Source: DASQDN01 sp963825845 | GTDB taxonomy: Bacteria > Acidobacteriota > Terriglobia > Bryobacterales > Bryobacteraceae | Reading direction: 5' to 3' | Assembly: GCA_963825845.1 (NCBI GenBank) | Contig: CAWGVL010000075.1 | Span: 94,650-158,649 of the forward strand | DNA length: 64,000 nt | Part shown: positions 9,208 through 20,508 of the stretch, one piece after another | Position numbering within the stretch: the first letter of the stretch is position 1 | Layout: each line of letters begins with the position of its first letter | Notes under the pieces: generated by a model | Seen by the model: only the letters and a program-made list of their open reading frames with translations | Databases searched by the model: none | What the model was told of the DNA's origin: nothing | Program-made: the position numbers and the translations under genes

Positions 9208-10495
9208 TTATCCGTTGTGACTGGCGTTGTCCGTCTGCTTCTCTGCGCTTGACAAACCACTCAGGTCGCGGGCTGAACTCACCGGTGGTCACCGCGGCAT
9301 TCAGTCCGTTTAATGAACTAGCTCGCACAACCAGAGGATAGCTCCGTGCGTGATAGTCATACGCGTAGGTCCAGTTCTCATCATAGACACCGACCTCAAC
9401 GAAATAGATACCAGGCTGCAGGTGTATATTCGGCCAGCGAACTGCAATAGAACCGGAGCTCACATCCCGAGGCAATTCTGAAGCGGGCTGCTGAGTCTTG
9501 GTTGCGAAACACACTCTGCCGTCATCGTGGATCACCGTCACGGAGAATAAAGCAGCCCGAATGTTCCTGTTAAAGACATAATCGAGACCGACGGTCAGCG
9601 AATCGCCAGGCGCAAGTTTAAGTCCTGATGTATCCGAAGTCGTGCAGATCCGGACGTCCGTGATCTCGACATCCAGCCCGCCGAAGCGGTTCTTGCCAGG
9701 ATGCAATACGACTCCTTGTGGTGTCGTGGATAGCGGCTCAACCGAGTCCGAAGCCGGGAGAGCGCCAACCGCGGCTGCATACTTGTGAACGACATTCGGG
9801 GCCGGGCCCGCCTCTATGACTTCACCTTTGGAAAGCCAGAGCGCGCTGTCACACATATTCTCCACAAGAGTGGGATCGTGTGAGACCAGAACAATGCTGC
9901 ATCCACCGCTACGCAATTGCCGGATTCTGTCGAGGCACTTTTGCTGAAATGCGAGATCGCCCACGGCGAGTACTTCATCTACCAGCAGCACATTCGGGCG
10001 GGAATGAACGACAACCGAGAACGCCAGACGCATCTGCATGCCGCTGCTGTAAGTACGCAGAGGCCGGTCGATTGCGTCCTCGAGTTCCGCAAACGCAATG
10101 ATCGAGTCGAAGCTTTGCCGCACCTCGCTACGCGTCAAACCGCGCAGAACACCACCGATCTTGGTGTTCTCACGCCCCGTCAGGTCAGGGTGGAAGCCAG
10201 CCGTTAGTTCCAGTAGTCCGCCGATGCGCCCTCGAACATCGACACTTCCTTCATCCGGAATCATTACCTGGCTGAGTAATCGCAGCAACGTTGACTTGCC
10301 CGCGCCGTTCCGTCCGACAACCCCCAGCGCGTGTCCCTCTTCCACCTCGAAACTAACGTTCCGCAAACTCCATGTTCGTTCCACGATTCGGCGGCGAAGG
10401 AAGCCACCCGTGAGGAACTCATGAAGAGTCCACGGGCGTTCAGCGTCATATCGCCGATACTGCTTGCCGAGGTCGATGGCTTTAACAGCGATCAT
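9122..10495 (-). CDS. Polysaccharide ABC transporter ATP-binding protein (Wzt/TagH-like)
   Basis: ATPase of 457 residues. The nucleotide-binding domain has Walker A GRNGAGKST (about residue 61), the signature YSSGMQMRLAF and Walker B VLLVDEVLAVGD. Residues 270-415 form a second beta-rich domain typical of Wzt C-terminal carbohydrate-recognition domains, which bind the chain end of O-antigen-type polymers before export. Its start overlaps the permease gene by 4 bases (ATGA). After the FVKRRE segment the last ~30 residues look low-complexity. An alternative frame gives TAA at 9208-9210 exactly abutting the methyltransferase ATG, so the natural end may be there. Confidence 0.88.
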   Translation of the reverse strand: MIAVKAIDLGKQYRRYDAERPWTLHEFLTGGFLRRRIVERTWSLRNVSFEVEEGHALGVVGRNGAGKSTLLRLLSQVMIPDEGSVDVRGRIGGLLELTAGFHPDLTGRENTKIGGVLRGLTRSEVRQSFDSIIAFAELEDAIDRPLRTYSSGMQMRLAFSVVVHSRPNVLLVDEVLAVGDLAFQQKCLDRIRQLRSGGCSIVLVSHDPTLVENMCDSALWLSKGEVIEAGPAPNVVHKYAAAVGALPASDSVEPLSTTPQGVVLHPGKNRFGGLDVEITDVRICTTSDTSGLKLAPGDSLTVGLDYVFNRNIRAALFSVTVIHDDGRVCFATKTQQPASELPRDVSSGSIAVRWPNIHLQPGIYFVEVGVYDENWTYAYDYHARSYPLVVRASSLNGLNAAVTTGEFSPRPEWFVKRREADGQRQSQRINDSKRRSAGFPTRSLLLARTFSQVGIQT

Positions 10496-11289
10496 GCGCC
10501 AATTTCCTCAACAAACCAGCGGCTTGCCTTCAGGAATAAACGGTGTGTAAGGGCGAGGACTGCGCACGAACCAGCACCGACCAAAAGCAGTGGTGCAACA
10601 TTCGGCATCTGGCCCGCTCCCACCATACCGTGATAACTCTCGAGTATCGGAACCATCGGGTTGACGTTATAGAACCAGCGGAATCGCGCGGGCACGTCAT
10701 TAGCGGCATACAGAACAGGAGATAGATAGAACCCAAGCAGTAGGAAGACGGACAGCAAATACTGAACGTCCCGAAAAGAGACATGGAGAGCGGCAACGGC
10801 ATATACGATGCTCAGTGTGAGCAGGAACTGAACAAGCACTACTAACGGAAGGCCCAGTATCAGTGCGACAGACAATTTACCTGCGATCGCAGCTGCAGTA
10901 AACACAATCGGCAGCGCAATCAAGAAGTGAAGCAGACTCGAAAGCACCGTCGCGAGAGGAAGGGCGGACGCCGCGAATCCGGGCTGACGGACTAAGGATG
11001 CGTGATCAACGATTGCGGAACAGCCGATTTGCAGCGAGTTCTGAAACCAACCCCAGGCAAGTAGTCCGATAAACAGGAACAGTCCGTAATTCTCTCGCCC
11101 GACGGGTAGAATAAAACGAAACACCAAATAAAACACTGCAAATTGCAGCAGCGGATTCAGCATCGACCACGCAAGACCGATCGTTGAGCGTTTGTAACGA
11201 AGCTTCATGTCACGCTCAACGAGGATGGCGACCATGTCCCAAAGTTGCGCGAGACGGCGAATGGTCTCCATCCGGCCAGTCTTGTTCAT
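10492..11289 (-). CDS. Polysaccharide ABC-2 type permease (Wzm/TagG-like)
   Basis: Integral membrane protein of 265 residues with about six hydrophobic segments. It is preceded by an amphipathic cytoplasmic helix carrying LVERDMKLRYKRSTIG and LAWSMLNPLLQF, the hallmark N-terminus of ABC-2 permeases of the Wzm/TagG/KpsM group. It pairs with the Wzt-like ATPase it overlaps by 4 bases, forming the inner-membrane exporter for the polymer made by the surrounding glycosyltransferases. Its start likewise overlaps the end of the upstream GT2 gene (11286-11289). The gene order GT2-permease-ATPase-methyltransferase is a tightly coupled operon. Confidence 0.88.
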   Translation of the reverse strand: MNKTGRMETIRRLAQLWDMVAILVERDMKLRYKRSTIGLAWSMLNPLLQFAVFYLVFRFILPVGRENYGLFLFIGLLAWGWFQNSLQIGCSAIVDHASLVRQPGFAASALPLATVLSSLLHFLIALPIVFTAAAIAGKLSVALILGLPLVVLVQFLLTLSIVYAVAALHVSFRDVQYLLSVFLLLGFYLSPVLYAANDVPARFRWFYNVNPMVPILESYHGMVGAGQMPNVAPLLLVGAGSCAVLALTHRLFLKASRWFVEEIGA

Positions 11290-12591
11290 TGTGTCCGTGA
11301 TGTCGATACCTGCTGGACTCCGGCGTCTGGCGGGGAGCCGTTCACATTAGTCGCCGCGATCCCTTGCTGACGTGTAACAACGCTGAGCAACACACCTCTA
11401 AATCGTTGAACCAGAATGTTACGCACGTGTTCCCCCGTCAATGGCTCAGCACCTGCCGATGGTGGTATTCGTCCGACGGGTTCGCCGTCATACCAAATCC
11501 GCACGGCGTCGACGCGCCGACTTCCGATTAGTTCGTCGACCCGCGACAGATCCCGAAAAACATCGAGATCTACTTCCTGAGCCCCTGGGGGCTCAATTGG
11601 CGCATCCTGAGCCAGCCTTTCCCATGTTGCCAGCGTTCCAAGCGCAGCCCGGGCGCCACGCCAATAATAGTAGCCTCGCAACGGCCCGTGCAGACGCCAT
11701 ACGAGTGAGTAAAGGCCCAAAGATGCCGAAATCCCAACCAATCCGCGAAGCATCGCACCTGGTATGGCTAACAAGGCTGGCCACCTCCAGACGGCACGCC
11801 AGATTGGCCGCAGCAAAACGGACTTAGCCAGCCGGCTCAAGATTGAAATATTAAAGCTCCAGAACAACTCAGGATGGCGGAGGACAAGAAGAGCTTGGCC
11901 ATATCCTTCCTGTTCCGCGCGGCGAAGATTCACCCCGAGCGGTTGAACCGTGTGATGAACGCTGGCAGCCTGCGGTACATATTGAAAACGGACGCCATGC
12001 TGGATAAGCCGGTATCCGAGCTCATAGTCTTCGCCTGCCCCTCGTCCTATCTGTTCATCGAATCCGCCCAACCGAAGAAACGACGCTCGCGAGAGCGACA
12101 CGTTGCCGGTACACAGATCTTTGAACGTGTATCGATACCCTCGTTGAGACCGGTTTTCGAACTCGTCTGCCCACCAGATTCGGGCTGCTTTCGTGAAAAC
12201 ATCGTCGTCAGAAGCCGGAGGTTGCATGGGAAAGTAACCCAGAACAACACATCCGGGCTGTTGCCGATGCGATCGCACGTGCTCGGAAAGAAGTTGCGGA
12301 CTCGCTTCCATGTCATCGTCAAGAAAGAGGAGAAGGTCTGCCGAAGCGCGTGCTGCGCCAGCGTTGCGGGCGGCCGCAGCGCCGCGGCCGGGAGCCTGTT
12401 CTACGGAGGTGAGTGCATACGGTGCTTTCCAACTCTGCAAGAGCTGCATCGTACCGTCCGTACAGCCGTCAGCAACAACAATGAGCTCATAGTCGCTGGT
12501 AGGTAGATCCTGCTGAGCAAGAGATTCCAAGCGTTCGAGGCAGCAGTGCGGCTCGATTGTGCGTCGGAATGATGACAGAAACGGAGATCAT
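11286..12591 (-). CDS. GT2 family glycosyltransferase (frameshifted near the N-terminus)
   Basis: The open part (11286-12530) begins inside a GT2 domain (ESLAQQDLPTSDYELIVVADG, then LLFLDDDM as DxD). It lacks the first beta strand. That strand is in another frame: ATG at 12591 starts MISVSVIIPTHNRAALLPRTL, and one extra G near 12535 breaks the join. The ATG overlaps the TGA of the upstream glycosyltransferase as ATGA, which supports this start. Corrected length is about 434 residues. The C-terminal third has two or three hydrophobic segments and a soluble tail. It probably acts in chain assembly at the cytoplasmic face of the inner membrane. Confidence 0.78.
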
Positions 12592-13838
12592 GGGAGTTCT
12601 GAGGATCCTTCCACAAGCGGACCGAGTCGACGCTCCCTGCGGCGGCATCTCCAGTACGCGAGAGGCGCATCCAACACACCGCGTATCTCCCTGACAACGA
12701 GACTGAGGGGCCGGTATCCGGGACTGGCGCCGCAATGACCGCCAGAGTTCTCGCAAATGATAGTGGACAAACCAGGACAAGACTTACCAGGAGCGCTTCC
12801 GGATCTCGTTCGCGAAATAGCGCGCTAAACAGCACACAATAACCGCCGACGCTGTAACCATAGAGCATACTTTCAAGTTCAGTATGTGTCTTGCGATGCC
12901 GGTGCCACGCTAATGCACGTGGAGCATAAATAACGGAGTAGCCTGCGCGAAGAATGCGGTACAGAGCGTAGACGTCCCCGCCGGATTTGGCCGCAGTTCC
13001 TCCGTCCAACTCGGCATCAAAGACCTTCCACCTCAAAGCAACACCCTTGCGCACAGCCATACTGGCGCCAGCGCCGGTCTGGCCCGCTGCTGCTGGAATA
13101 GATGTAACAAGATTGTACGTTTTCGAATCGAATCCACGATAAAAGCCGCTGAACTGCTCATGATCATACTGACCGCTGGTCTCGAGCTCCAGAGGCTCAA
13201 CTGCCCCGGTCACCGCGCCAACGTTGTCGTTCAGGAATGGCCGCCGCATTTCGTCGATCCAGTTGGAACTAACTACTACATCGTCATCAACGTATAAGAG
13301 CAGGTCGTGTTTGGCGAGATGGGCTCCGCGGGCACGGGCCCAGTTCACGCCCCGCCGCGCCTGACGGTAGTATCGAACTCGATACTGCGAGGCGATCTGC
13401 TTTGTCTGGTCATCTGATGGATCGTTATCGACGACGATTACCTCAACATCGTTGTTGATCGAGGGCGCGAGGGCGCGCAAGCACCGATCGAGGTCCGCCG
13501 GCCGATCTCGCGTACAAACAAGAACGGTGCAAGGCGGAAGAGTTGGGGAACTGTCTTCGGTTGCTCCACGGATATGCTCGATACAAGACAGCTTCCGCCC
13601 ATCTGTCCCACTCTCGCTCCATCCCTCCCGGGCCGTTCATAGCGAGCGCTAATTCAACACCAGTTATCTTGCCGTGGATTACTTCCACTTCGCGGCGGCA
13701 GATGGGCTGATCACGGTACATGAACAACACGTGGGCTTTCCGACAGGAGCCGAGGTTGGATATGTCGCGGGGACCCGAAGCCAAATCTACCGTAACTACC
13801 GGTACGCGAACCTCCATTTCAGCACCATGCCGCGACAA
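12588..13838 (-). CDS. GT2 family glycosyltransferase (two frameshifts)
   Basis: Three frames are needed to read this gene. The first (from 13838) gives an accessory N-terminal domain with KAHVLFMYRDQPICRREVEV. The second carries the GT2 core: TVLVCTRDRPADLDRCLRAL, VIVVDNDPSDD and LLYVDDDVVV. The third gives the C-terminus with PLSLVVREIRGVLDAPLAYW and stops at TGA 12588-12590, which overlaps the next ATG (12591). The breaks lie near 13585 and near 12725, and each needs a single-base correction. The tight ATGA coupling at the corrected end argues that the third frame is the natural C-terminus. Corrected length is about 416 residues. Confidence 0.75.
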
Positions 13839-14003
13839 ACCGCCTGATCAGCATTTCCGACGGAAAAAGCATCGGTTGCCGCGTTTGTGGGGCGAGCAAA
13901 AAAGCCCGGAGGCATGGATGGAATGTGCGTCGTGTCGACATCAAAGGCTAAGCTAGCACACACCGGCCGGTCACGTTCGGTGAAGATTGTGAGTCTATGT
14001 TAA

Positions 14004-17000
14004 ATGATGTCTCGTGATATGACGGGCAATCCTTTAGTCTCGGTAATCGTCGCAACGTACAATATGGCTCGTACGTTGGCGGAGAGTCTTGACAGTGTGC
14101 GGATGCAGTCGTTTGATGATTGGGAGATTATCGTCAGTCGACGACGGCTCGACAGACAGTACGCTCCAAGTGACCGAGCAATTCATTCGCCTCGAGCCGC
14201 GGTGCCGCATTATCGCCCAGGATCACGCCGGAGTTGCGGCGGCCCGCAACATCGGAATCGAGGCTGCTCAGGGTGAGTGGCTACTGTTCCTCAACGGAGA
14301 CGACACAATCGCTCCCGCGCATCTCGAGCAGTTGCTAGGAGTGGCGATTTCCCGCCCTCATCTCGGTGCAGTTCACAGCGGCTGGATTCGCGTCCGTGGA
14401 GGTCGAGACCTCTTCGGAGAAGAGTTCGGTCCATCAGTCGGCGATCTGTTCGACGTTCTGGCGGTCCGGCCGGCATTCGCGCTGCATAGTTGCCTCGTCC
14501 GGCGATCAGTTACGGTGGAGGCCGGGTGCTTCGATAGCGCCCTGGGTGGTTGGGCAGAAGACTGGGACCTATGGCAGCGGGTGGCGCGCGCGGGCACGCA
14601 GTTTGGAAATGTTGCAAAAGCGACAGCGATCTATCGGATGCGCAGTGGTTCGCGATCGTCCAATGTAAAAGGCATTCTTGAATCTGGGTTGAAAACCATT
14701 CGACGCGGGCACGATGCTGATCCGCGCGTTCGGCGCCCGCACCCTAAGCACGCAGCTGGTCGCGATCGTCAGTCCTTGTTCGCGGCCGAGGTGCACTTCG
14801 TCTGCTGGTGCGCTGCGTCCTTAACAGCGCAACGTAATGACGCGCAATGGGTTCTCGACGCGCTACCGTCGGGTGGGCAGATGCCACCTGCTGCGGATTC
14901 CATCGCCGCCACTATGTTCGACGGGTTGGTACTGAAGTGCTGGTCGAACGACGAAGAGCTGCTGCATTCCTGGGTGGAGATTCGATCGTCCGCGGTATCT
15001 TTTCTCCGTGCTGCGGAGGAGAGGTGCCACTCCAAGGGATTGGCTCGGTCAGTGGCGCGGGCGCTTGATGAACGTATCCTTCGGCGAGCGAATCCGGCAA
15101 ACTCGTTACAGGTCGGTAGCATTCTCGCACTTCCTGTCGATTTGACAAAGCCCTTAATCGATTTGCGGGTCCCAGCAGACATCGACAGGATTAATTGTTT
15201 TGTCTCGTGGCGCACACAGGTTCATAGGAACCCTGGCGCTACCCGTGATTGCCGGAGAAGTGTCGGGAGCCGTTGTTCAGGATGCTATCGCGGATGCCTA
15301 CTGTTGGCAAATCATCGGAGCGTTCTTTGGCGAGACGATTTACTCGGGACTGCGCCTCGAGGTATCTGACGGCCGAGCGTCGGTACACAGAAATCGGCTA
15401 CACCTCGCCACATGGCAGTTGACCACGGCAGACGCGCGTGCTGAGCTACACGACCGGATAGGCTGGACGGTCTTCCTGCAGGAATTGTGGGGCCGGTACG
15501 ACTGGGACGGTTCTCAGTTTTACCAACCGGAGGTGGCGGAGCGATCATCTCCGTCGGACTGCATGATGCGGCCCCGGAGGTGGTTTCAGCGCCTCAGGCG
15601 ATCCGACTTCCGAGCACCGGATCCGATGTGAGATTGGCGGAACTTTGCCGCCAGAGGGATCCTCCTCCAACGATTTGATCGAGGTCACCCTCGGAGGCAC
15701 TTTGCTTGGTTGCATGTCGATCGGCAGCGCAATACTTCGATCGGCAGACGACTGGATTTCGGCTGTAACCCGGTGGGCCGGGCTGGAACTCTGTCGCGTA
15801 GTCGTGCGGGAACTGCTCATTGGGTGGACGGGTCAAAGCGGCTGCCTGCGTGACCGCCTGATTGCGAGGCAACAAGCCGCTCACCTCGGGGCCGCCCACG
15901 ATGACGCAAAGGATCACAGAATTCTGATAGGCCGCCGATCGCCAACTTCTACCGGATTGAGTTCTTCACGCCGCGCGATACTGCCTGTGGAAGCCGCCCG
16001 GCCTCTGCTCGAGTTAGCGCGGCGAAATGGAGAGGCATCCCATGTGCCAATCGGGAGTACAGCCAATGTTCACGTTATTGAATACTCGCCGGATCTGCTA
16101 CCTCAGCAGATCAATCTTCCGCGCTGGGGCAGCCCAAAGTATAGCGTTCATCGAGGCGGCAGGACTCATACTTCGCGCGTCGACTTCGAGGCATTCTTCG
16201 CGCGTGCCGAGGATCCTTGGGGCTACACCAATGATTTCGAGCGTTTGAAATATGAGCAGACGCTCGCCCTACTCGACGAAATGGAGATCGGTCGCGCACT
16301 GGAGTTGGGATGTGCCGAAGGCCACTTTACGAAGATGCTCTCACCTCGCGTGGCTGAACTATTGGCGACCGACATATCCGAGATTGCACTACAGCGCGCC
16401 GCGAAGTCATGCGCAGGCTGCAGCAACATCTCCTATCAGAGATTGGACCTGGTTGAGGACCCTATTACGGGTCCATTCGACCTCATCGTTTGCAGCGAAG
16501 TCCTGTACTATCTCGAAGATCTTGCGATATTGCAGGAGGTTGCGAGGAAGCTTGCCGGCGCTCTAAGCGATGGCGGTAATCTCCTTATGGCGCACGCCAA
16601 TCAGGTAGTGGATGAACCCGACCGTCCTGGCTGGGACTGGGGGCATGCCTTCGGAGCGAAGACAATTGGGGATACGTTCCGTGCGACGGAAGGGATGAGC
16701 CTGCGGAAACAACTTCTTGCGCCGCTGTATCGCGTTCAGTTATTTCAGCGTCGTGCTGCAGCCCCGAGCGAACAACCATTGACGCAGATCGTCGACATGG
16801 GTGAATTACCGCCGAACATTACGGCACGCGTTCTTTGGCATGGTGGCACCGCTCTGAAAGACCGCACCTCAGCCGATACAGAAAGGCTGCCGATTCTGAT
16901 GTATCACCGGGTCGCGCCGTTGCCTGGTTCGGAGCGGAATCGGTACACCGTCACTCCCGAAGCTTTCGATCGGCAGATGCGATTGTTAAGCGAAAGCGAC

Positions 17001-17576
17001 GCATACACGATACGCATTGAGCAGTGGCGTAACGCCATGCACAGCAGACACCCGCTGCCCGGAAGACCTGTGCTCCTGACCTTTGACGACGGGTACCAGG
17101 ACTTTCTTGAGTTCGCCTGGCCGATTCTTCGCAAATATAGATTTTCGGCGATGCTTTTCATCGTCGCTGATCGCATCGGTCAAGCATCTGACTGGAACGA
17201 TGAACCTGCCGGCCTGTTGAGTTTCAATCAGATTCAAGAACTGAGCGCGAGCGGTATTGAAATCGGAAGCCATACGTATACTCACCCTTCCCTCCTCACG
17301 ATCAGTTCGGACCAGATTGTGCATGAGTGCGCGCAATCCAGGCTGGCACTCGAAAACCTGCTCGGACATCCAATTACATCTTTCGCCTACCCATATGGCC
17401 AATTCGATGAGGTTGCGGCGCATCTCGCGGGCGCCTGCGGATACGAATTTGCATTCTTGGCGGGCGGCGGATTGAGCACGTTCACAGACCGCCTTCTAAT
17501 GCTCCCTAGGCTCGAGATCTCCGGATTGGACGATTTCCAAGACTTTTCCGCAAAGCTCGCCTCCGGGTCAGTTTGA
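14004..17576 (+). CDS. Trifunctional glycosyltransferase/SAM methyltransferase/polysaccharide deacetylase (several frameshifts)
   Basis: One long gene is split by about four frame breaks (near 14135, 15215, 15540 and 15650). The GT2 domain starts at 14004 with PLVSVIVATYNMARTLAESL; after one extra base it continues with VDDGSTDSTL and LLFLNGDD. A linker domain contains LPVIAGEVSGAVVQDAIADA. The intact 3' half (15645-17576) holds a class I methyltransferase (ALELGCAEGHFTKML) and a NodB-type deacetylase with LLTFDDGYQDF and IGSHTYTHPSL (metal-binding HxxxH). Corrected length is about 1190 residues, matching a known trifunctional arrangement in which one protein adds, methylates and deacetylates sugars. 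It is transcribed divergently from the export operon. Confidence 0.7.
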
Positions 17577-17705
17577 GCTAAGCAAATTCCTCAGGGTGAT
17601 AGAACAATCACCCCACGCGCACCTGACAATTAGGTACTTTTTGCTAGGTATAAGGGTGGTTTTGACGATGCGAATTTCTGTTGATGAAGGCTACTATGAC
17701 ACTTC

Positions 17706-20003
17706 ATGAACCGATTATGCCGTGCCACTTCAACCGTTTTATGGGGCGTCTGCGCCGCAATCTTCTGTACAGGACTACACGCGGCAACGTATTACGTCGG
17801 TTCAAACGGATCTGATAACGCGAAAGGGACATCGACGTCCGCAGCCTGGAAAACAATCAATCGCGTTAACCAAGCTACGTTAGTCGCGGGCGACTCGGTG
17901 CTGTTTCAATCAGGGGCCACGTTTCAGGGCTCCCTCTCATTTGACAAATCAACCCAAGGGACAGCAACGAAGCCAATTACGATCTCAAGTTACGGTGGGG
18001 GAATCGCCACCATCGAGGCAACGGGAGAAGGGCGCGGGATCACTGTCATAGATTCTGCCGGGTTCCGAATCAGCAACCTAAAAATCGTTGGTAATCCCAA
18101 TGCATCTGGCGCCCCCGACGGCATCCTGTTCTACACGGAACTACCGAACAATACGAAGCTCCCTTACATCGTCGTAACGAACGTGACGGTAAGCGGTTTT
18201 CGCGGGTTGGGCATCAATATCGGATCCTGGAACGGTAAAACTGGCTACACCGATGTTTCAATTACCAACGTTACGCTGGAGTCAAACGCGATGGGCGGAC
18301 TCTCCATCTGGGGAAAAGACGATGTAACTCAGCCCGGATGGGCGCACCGCAATGTTTATATCGGGTACTCAAAGGCTTTCAATAACTCAGGAGTTACTGG
18401 ACTTACCCGGAGCAGTGGCAGCGGCTTTGTTGTGGGTGATACAGATGGTGGGACGATTGAACGCTCCGTTGCATACAACAACGGATGGTTGAACACAAAT
18501 CATGCTGGTCCGGTTGGCATCTGGGCGTATAACGCCAACAACATCATCATCCAATACAACGAAGCTTATGGCAACAGGACCGCGGGCGGAGCCGATGGCG
18601 GCGGGTTCGATCTTGATGGCGGAACCCAGAATTCACTCATGCAGTACAACTACTCGCATGAGAACGACGGTCCAGGATTCCTATTGTGTCAATATCCTGG
18701 GGCAAGGTCCAATACGGGCAATATCGTGCGCTATAACATCAGCCAGAACGATGCTCGCCGCAACAGTGTGGGCGCCATACATCTCTACTCAACCGTTCAG
18801 AACGCCATTGTGCACAACAACACGGTTTACGTTACGCCGTCTGCTTCAGGTGTTCCGAAAGCACTCGTCGTGGACAGTGGAACGTCGAATACGGCGCTTC
18901 GTAACAATTTGCTTCTTAGTAGTATGGCTTCGCCACTGATTGATGTTGTTAAGGGACAAACGAACCTTCAGTTTCAGGGCAACAATTATTGGATGGCTGG
19001 CTTCCCACTCAAACTTCGCTGGGCAGGAGCGGAGTACGGGAGTCTGGCCACGTGGAGGGCTGCGACAGGTCAGGAGCGGGTCGGTACTACAGAAACCGGG
19101 CTTTCCGTCGATCCTGGTTTGGTTGCTGCAGGTTCCGGTCCGGTTCTCGGCGACGCGAGTCTCCTCACGACGCTATCCCAGTACAGGCTTCGTCGCGATT
19201 CGCGTGTGATTGATGCTGGTGTGCCACCGGTCAGCACCTCTTCCACTTCCAGTGCGGTCGACTTCTTCGGCAGCGCTGCGCCACACGGCGGACGACATGA
19301 CATAGGAGCAAACGAGGTCATTGTATCCGTTGATAATCTCGTTGCTGATGGCCTGGTGGGGTACTGGAAACTGGATGACAGCACGGGAAAAACAGCAACC
19401 GACTCGTCCGGCAATCAGCGCAGTGCCGCACTGCTGACCGGCGCATCCTGGTCTGGAGGGCAGTTCGGAGGAGCCATTAGCTTTGACGGCGTGAATGGAT
19501 ATGCCACTATCAGTTCCGCCATGCCTCAGGTCGAGTCAGCCAACTACTCGATCAGTACCTGGGTCCGTCCGCTGTTTACGCCAGCTGGAACGGACACCAA
19601 CTCCTTGTACTACGGAGTGGTGATGAAGCGGGGCTACCACTTTGGTCTTGTCTTCAGTTCAACCAACCGGTTCGGAATGGCCATGTTCCTTGCGGACGGG
19701 ACAAACGTCGGAATAGAGACGACAGGGACCTACGCTCCTGGCCGTTTCTACCACGTCACGGGTATTGTCGATCGCGAGAAGAAACAGACGAGAATCTACG
19801 TGGACGGACAACTCGCCGGAACGCGTTACTGGAGCTCCGGAGCACCTCCGATGAACTTGGCCGGTAATCCATGGATGATGGGGATTGGCGCGCCTGGCGC
19901 ATCGACCTACCGCTATGCTGCAAACGCAATTGTGGACGAGGTGCGCATGTACAACCGTTGCCTTTCTGAGGATGAGGTGACGGTACTCAGAACTGGATAT
20001 TGA
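17706..20003 (+). CDS. Secreted right-handed beta-helix protein with C-terminal LamG domain
   Basis: Protein of 765 residues with a signal peptide (positively charged start, hydrophobic core, cleavage near LHAATYYVG). Residues 30-500 carry parallel beta-helix repeats rich in N, G, T and V (for example VTNVTVSGFRGLGIN), as in pectate-lyase-like or alginate-epimerase-like proteins. Residues 540-765 form a concanavalin/LamG-type domain starting GLVGYWKLDDS and containing ISTWVRP. It likely binds or cleaves polysaccharide outside the cell. It closes the polysaccharide cluster. The 130 bases upstream are AT-richer than their surroundings and presumably hold its promoter, but I see no confident -35/-10 pair. 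Confidence 0.8.
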   Translation: MNRLCRATSTVLWGVCAAIFCTGLHAATYYVGSNGSDNAKGTSTSAAWKTINRVNQATLVAGDSVLFQSGATFQGSLSFDKSTQGTATKPITISSYGGGIATIEATGEGRGITVIDSAGFRISNLKIVGNPNASGAPDGILFYTELPNNTKLPYIVVTNVTVSGFRGLGINIGSWNGKTGYTDVSITNVTLESNAMGGLSIWGKDDVTQPGWAHRNVYIGYSKAFNNSGVTGLTRSSGSGFVVGDTDGGTIERSVAYNNGWLNTNHAGPVGIWAYNANNIIIQYNEAYGNRTAGGADGGGFDLDGGTQNSLMQYNYSHENDGPGFLLCQYPGARSNTGNIVRYNISQNDARRNSVGAIHLYSTVQNAIVHNNTVYVTPSASGVPKALVVDSGTSNTALRNNLLLSSMASPLIDVVKGQTNLQFQGNNYWMAGFPLKLRWAGAEYGSLATWRAATGQERVGTTETGLSVDPGLVAAGSGPVLGDASLLTTLSQYRLRRDSRVIDAGVPPVSTSSTSSAVDFFGSAAPHGGRHDIGANEVIVSVDNLVADGLVGYWKLDDSTGKTATDSSGNQRSAALLTGASWSGGQFGGAISFDGVNGYATISSAMPQVESANYSISTWVRPLFTPAGTDTNSLYYGVVMKRGYHFGLVFSSTNRFGMAMFLADGTNVGIETTGTYAPGRFYHVTGIVDREKKQTRIYVDGQLAGTRYWSSGAPPMNLAGNPWMMGIGAPGASTYRYAANAIVDEVRMYNRCLSEDEVTVLRTGY

Positions 20004-20500
20004 AACAAGAAAACAACTCGAAAAATCTAATTGATCTCGGCGAAATAGAAACGTTCTATTCGGACCGAAGTAGAAACGTTCGGTTTTGACCGGCCGCTCC
20101 GGATATGCATTCTATGTTGATGCAACCGCGCGTGGTCGCGCCTGAGCGGTACCCAGGACCGGTGCGACAGGCGGCTCCGCACGTGATCGGTCCAGCCCTT
20201 CGATACAGTCGGGAGGGCTTTTCATGTGCATCACATCGGTGAGTTCCCAAGCGGAGGTCCTGGGCACCAGTGCGAAGCTCGCCGGGCCGGGGTTGCCCGG
20301 CATCCCGATTTATGAGTTGCGGTTTGAGTCGCGAATTGCCTTCCGGATCGGCTTGGCATCCAAGACCGTATAATCGCTCATCCAACCGCTAGCTCCGCCG
20401 CGGTTGTGGTCCGTGCGCACTCTTAACCAGCTTGTATGGCGCTGGAGGCACTGGTTCTTCGCCGCAAACGTGTATGGCTAGGTATCGGCCTTGATACCGT
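20004..20500. other. Gene-free stretch with short direct repeat
   Basis: No convincing gene. At 20046-20080 the string TAGAAACGTTC occurs twice, 24 bases apart, flanking TTCGGACCGAA, a short palindrome. The rest (20100-20400) has open frames on the minus strand whose composition is unlike a real protein. It may be debris of a mobile element, but I could not assign it. Confidence 0.4.
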
Positions 20501-20508
20501 ATGGCAAT

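Noticed and set aside
17600..17660. Sigma-54 or sigma-70 promoter before the beta-helix gene
   Set aside because: The GG...GC spacing is 8 rather than 10 for sigma-54, and the best -35/-10 pair has a 20-base spacer.
20056..20385. Minus-strand frame of 109 residues
   Set aside because: No family resemblance in any frame; composition fits GC-rich noise or unrecognised mobile debris, so it was left as part of a gene-free stretch.
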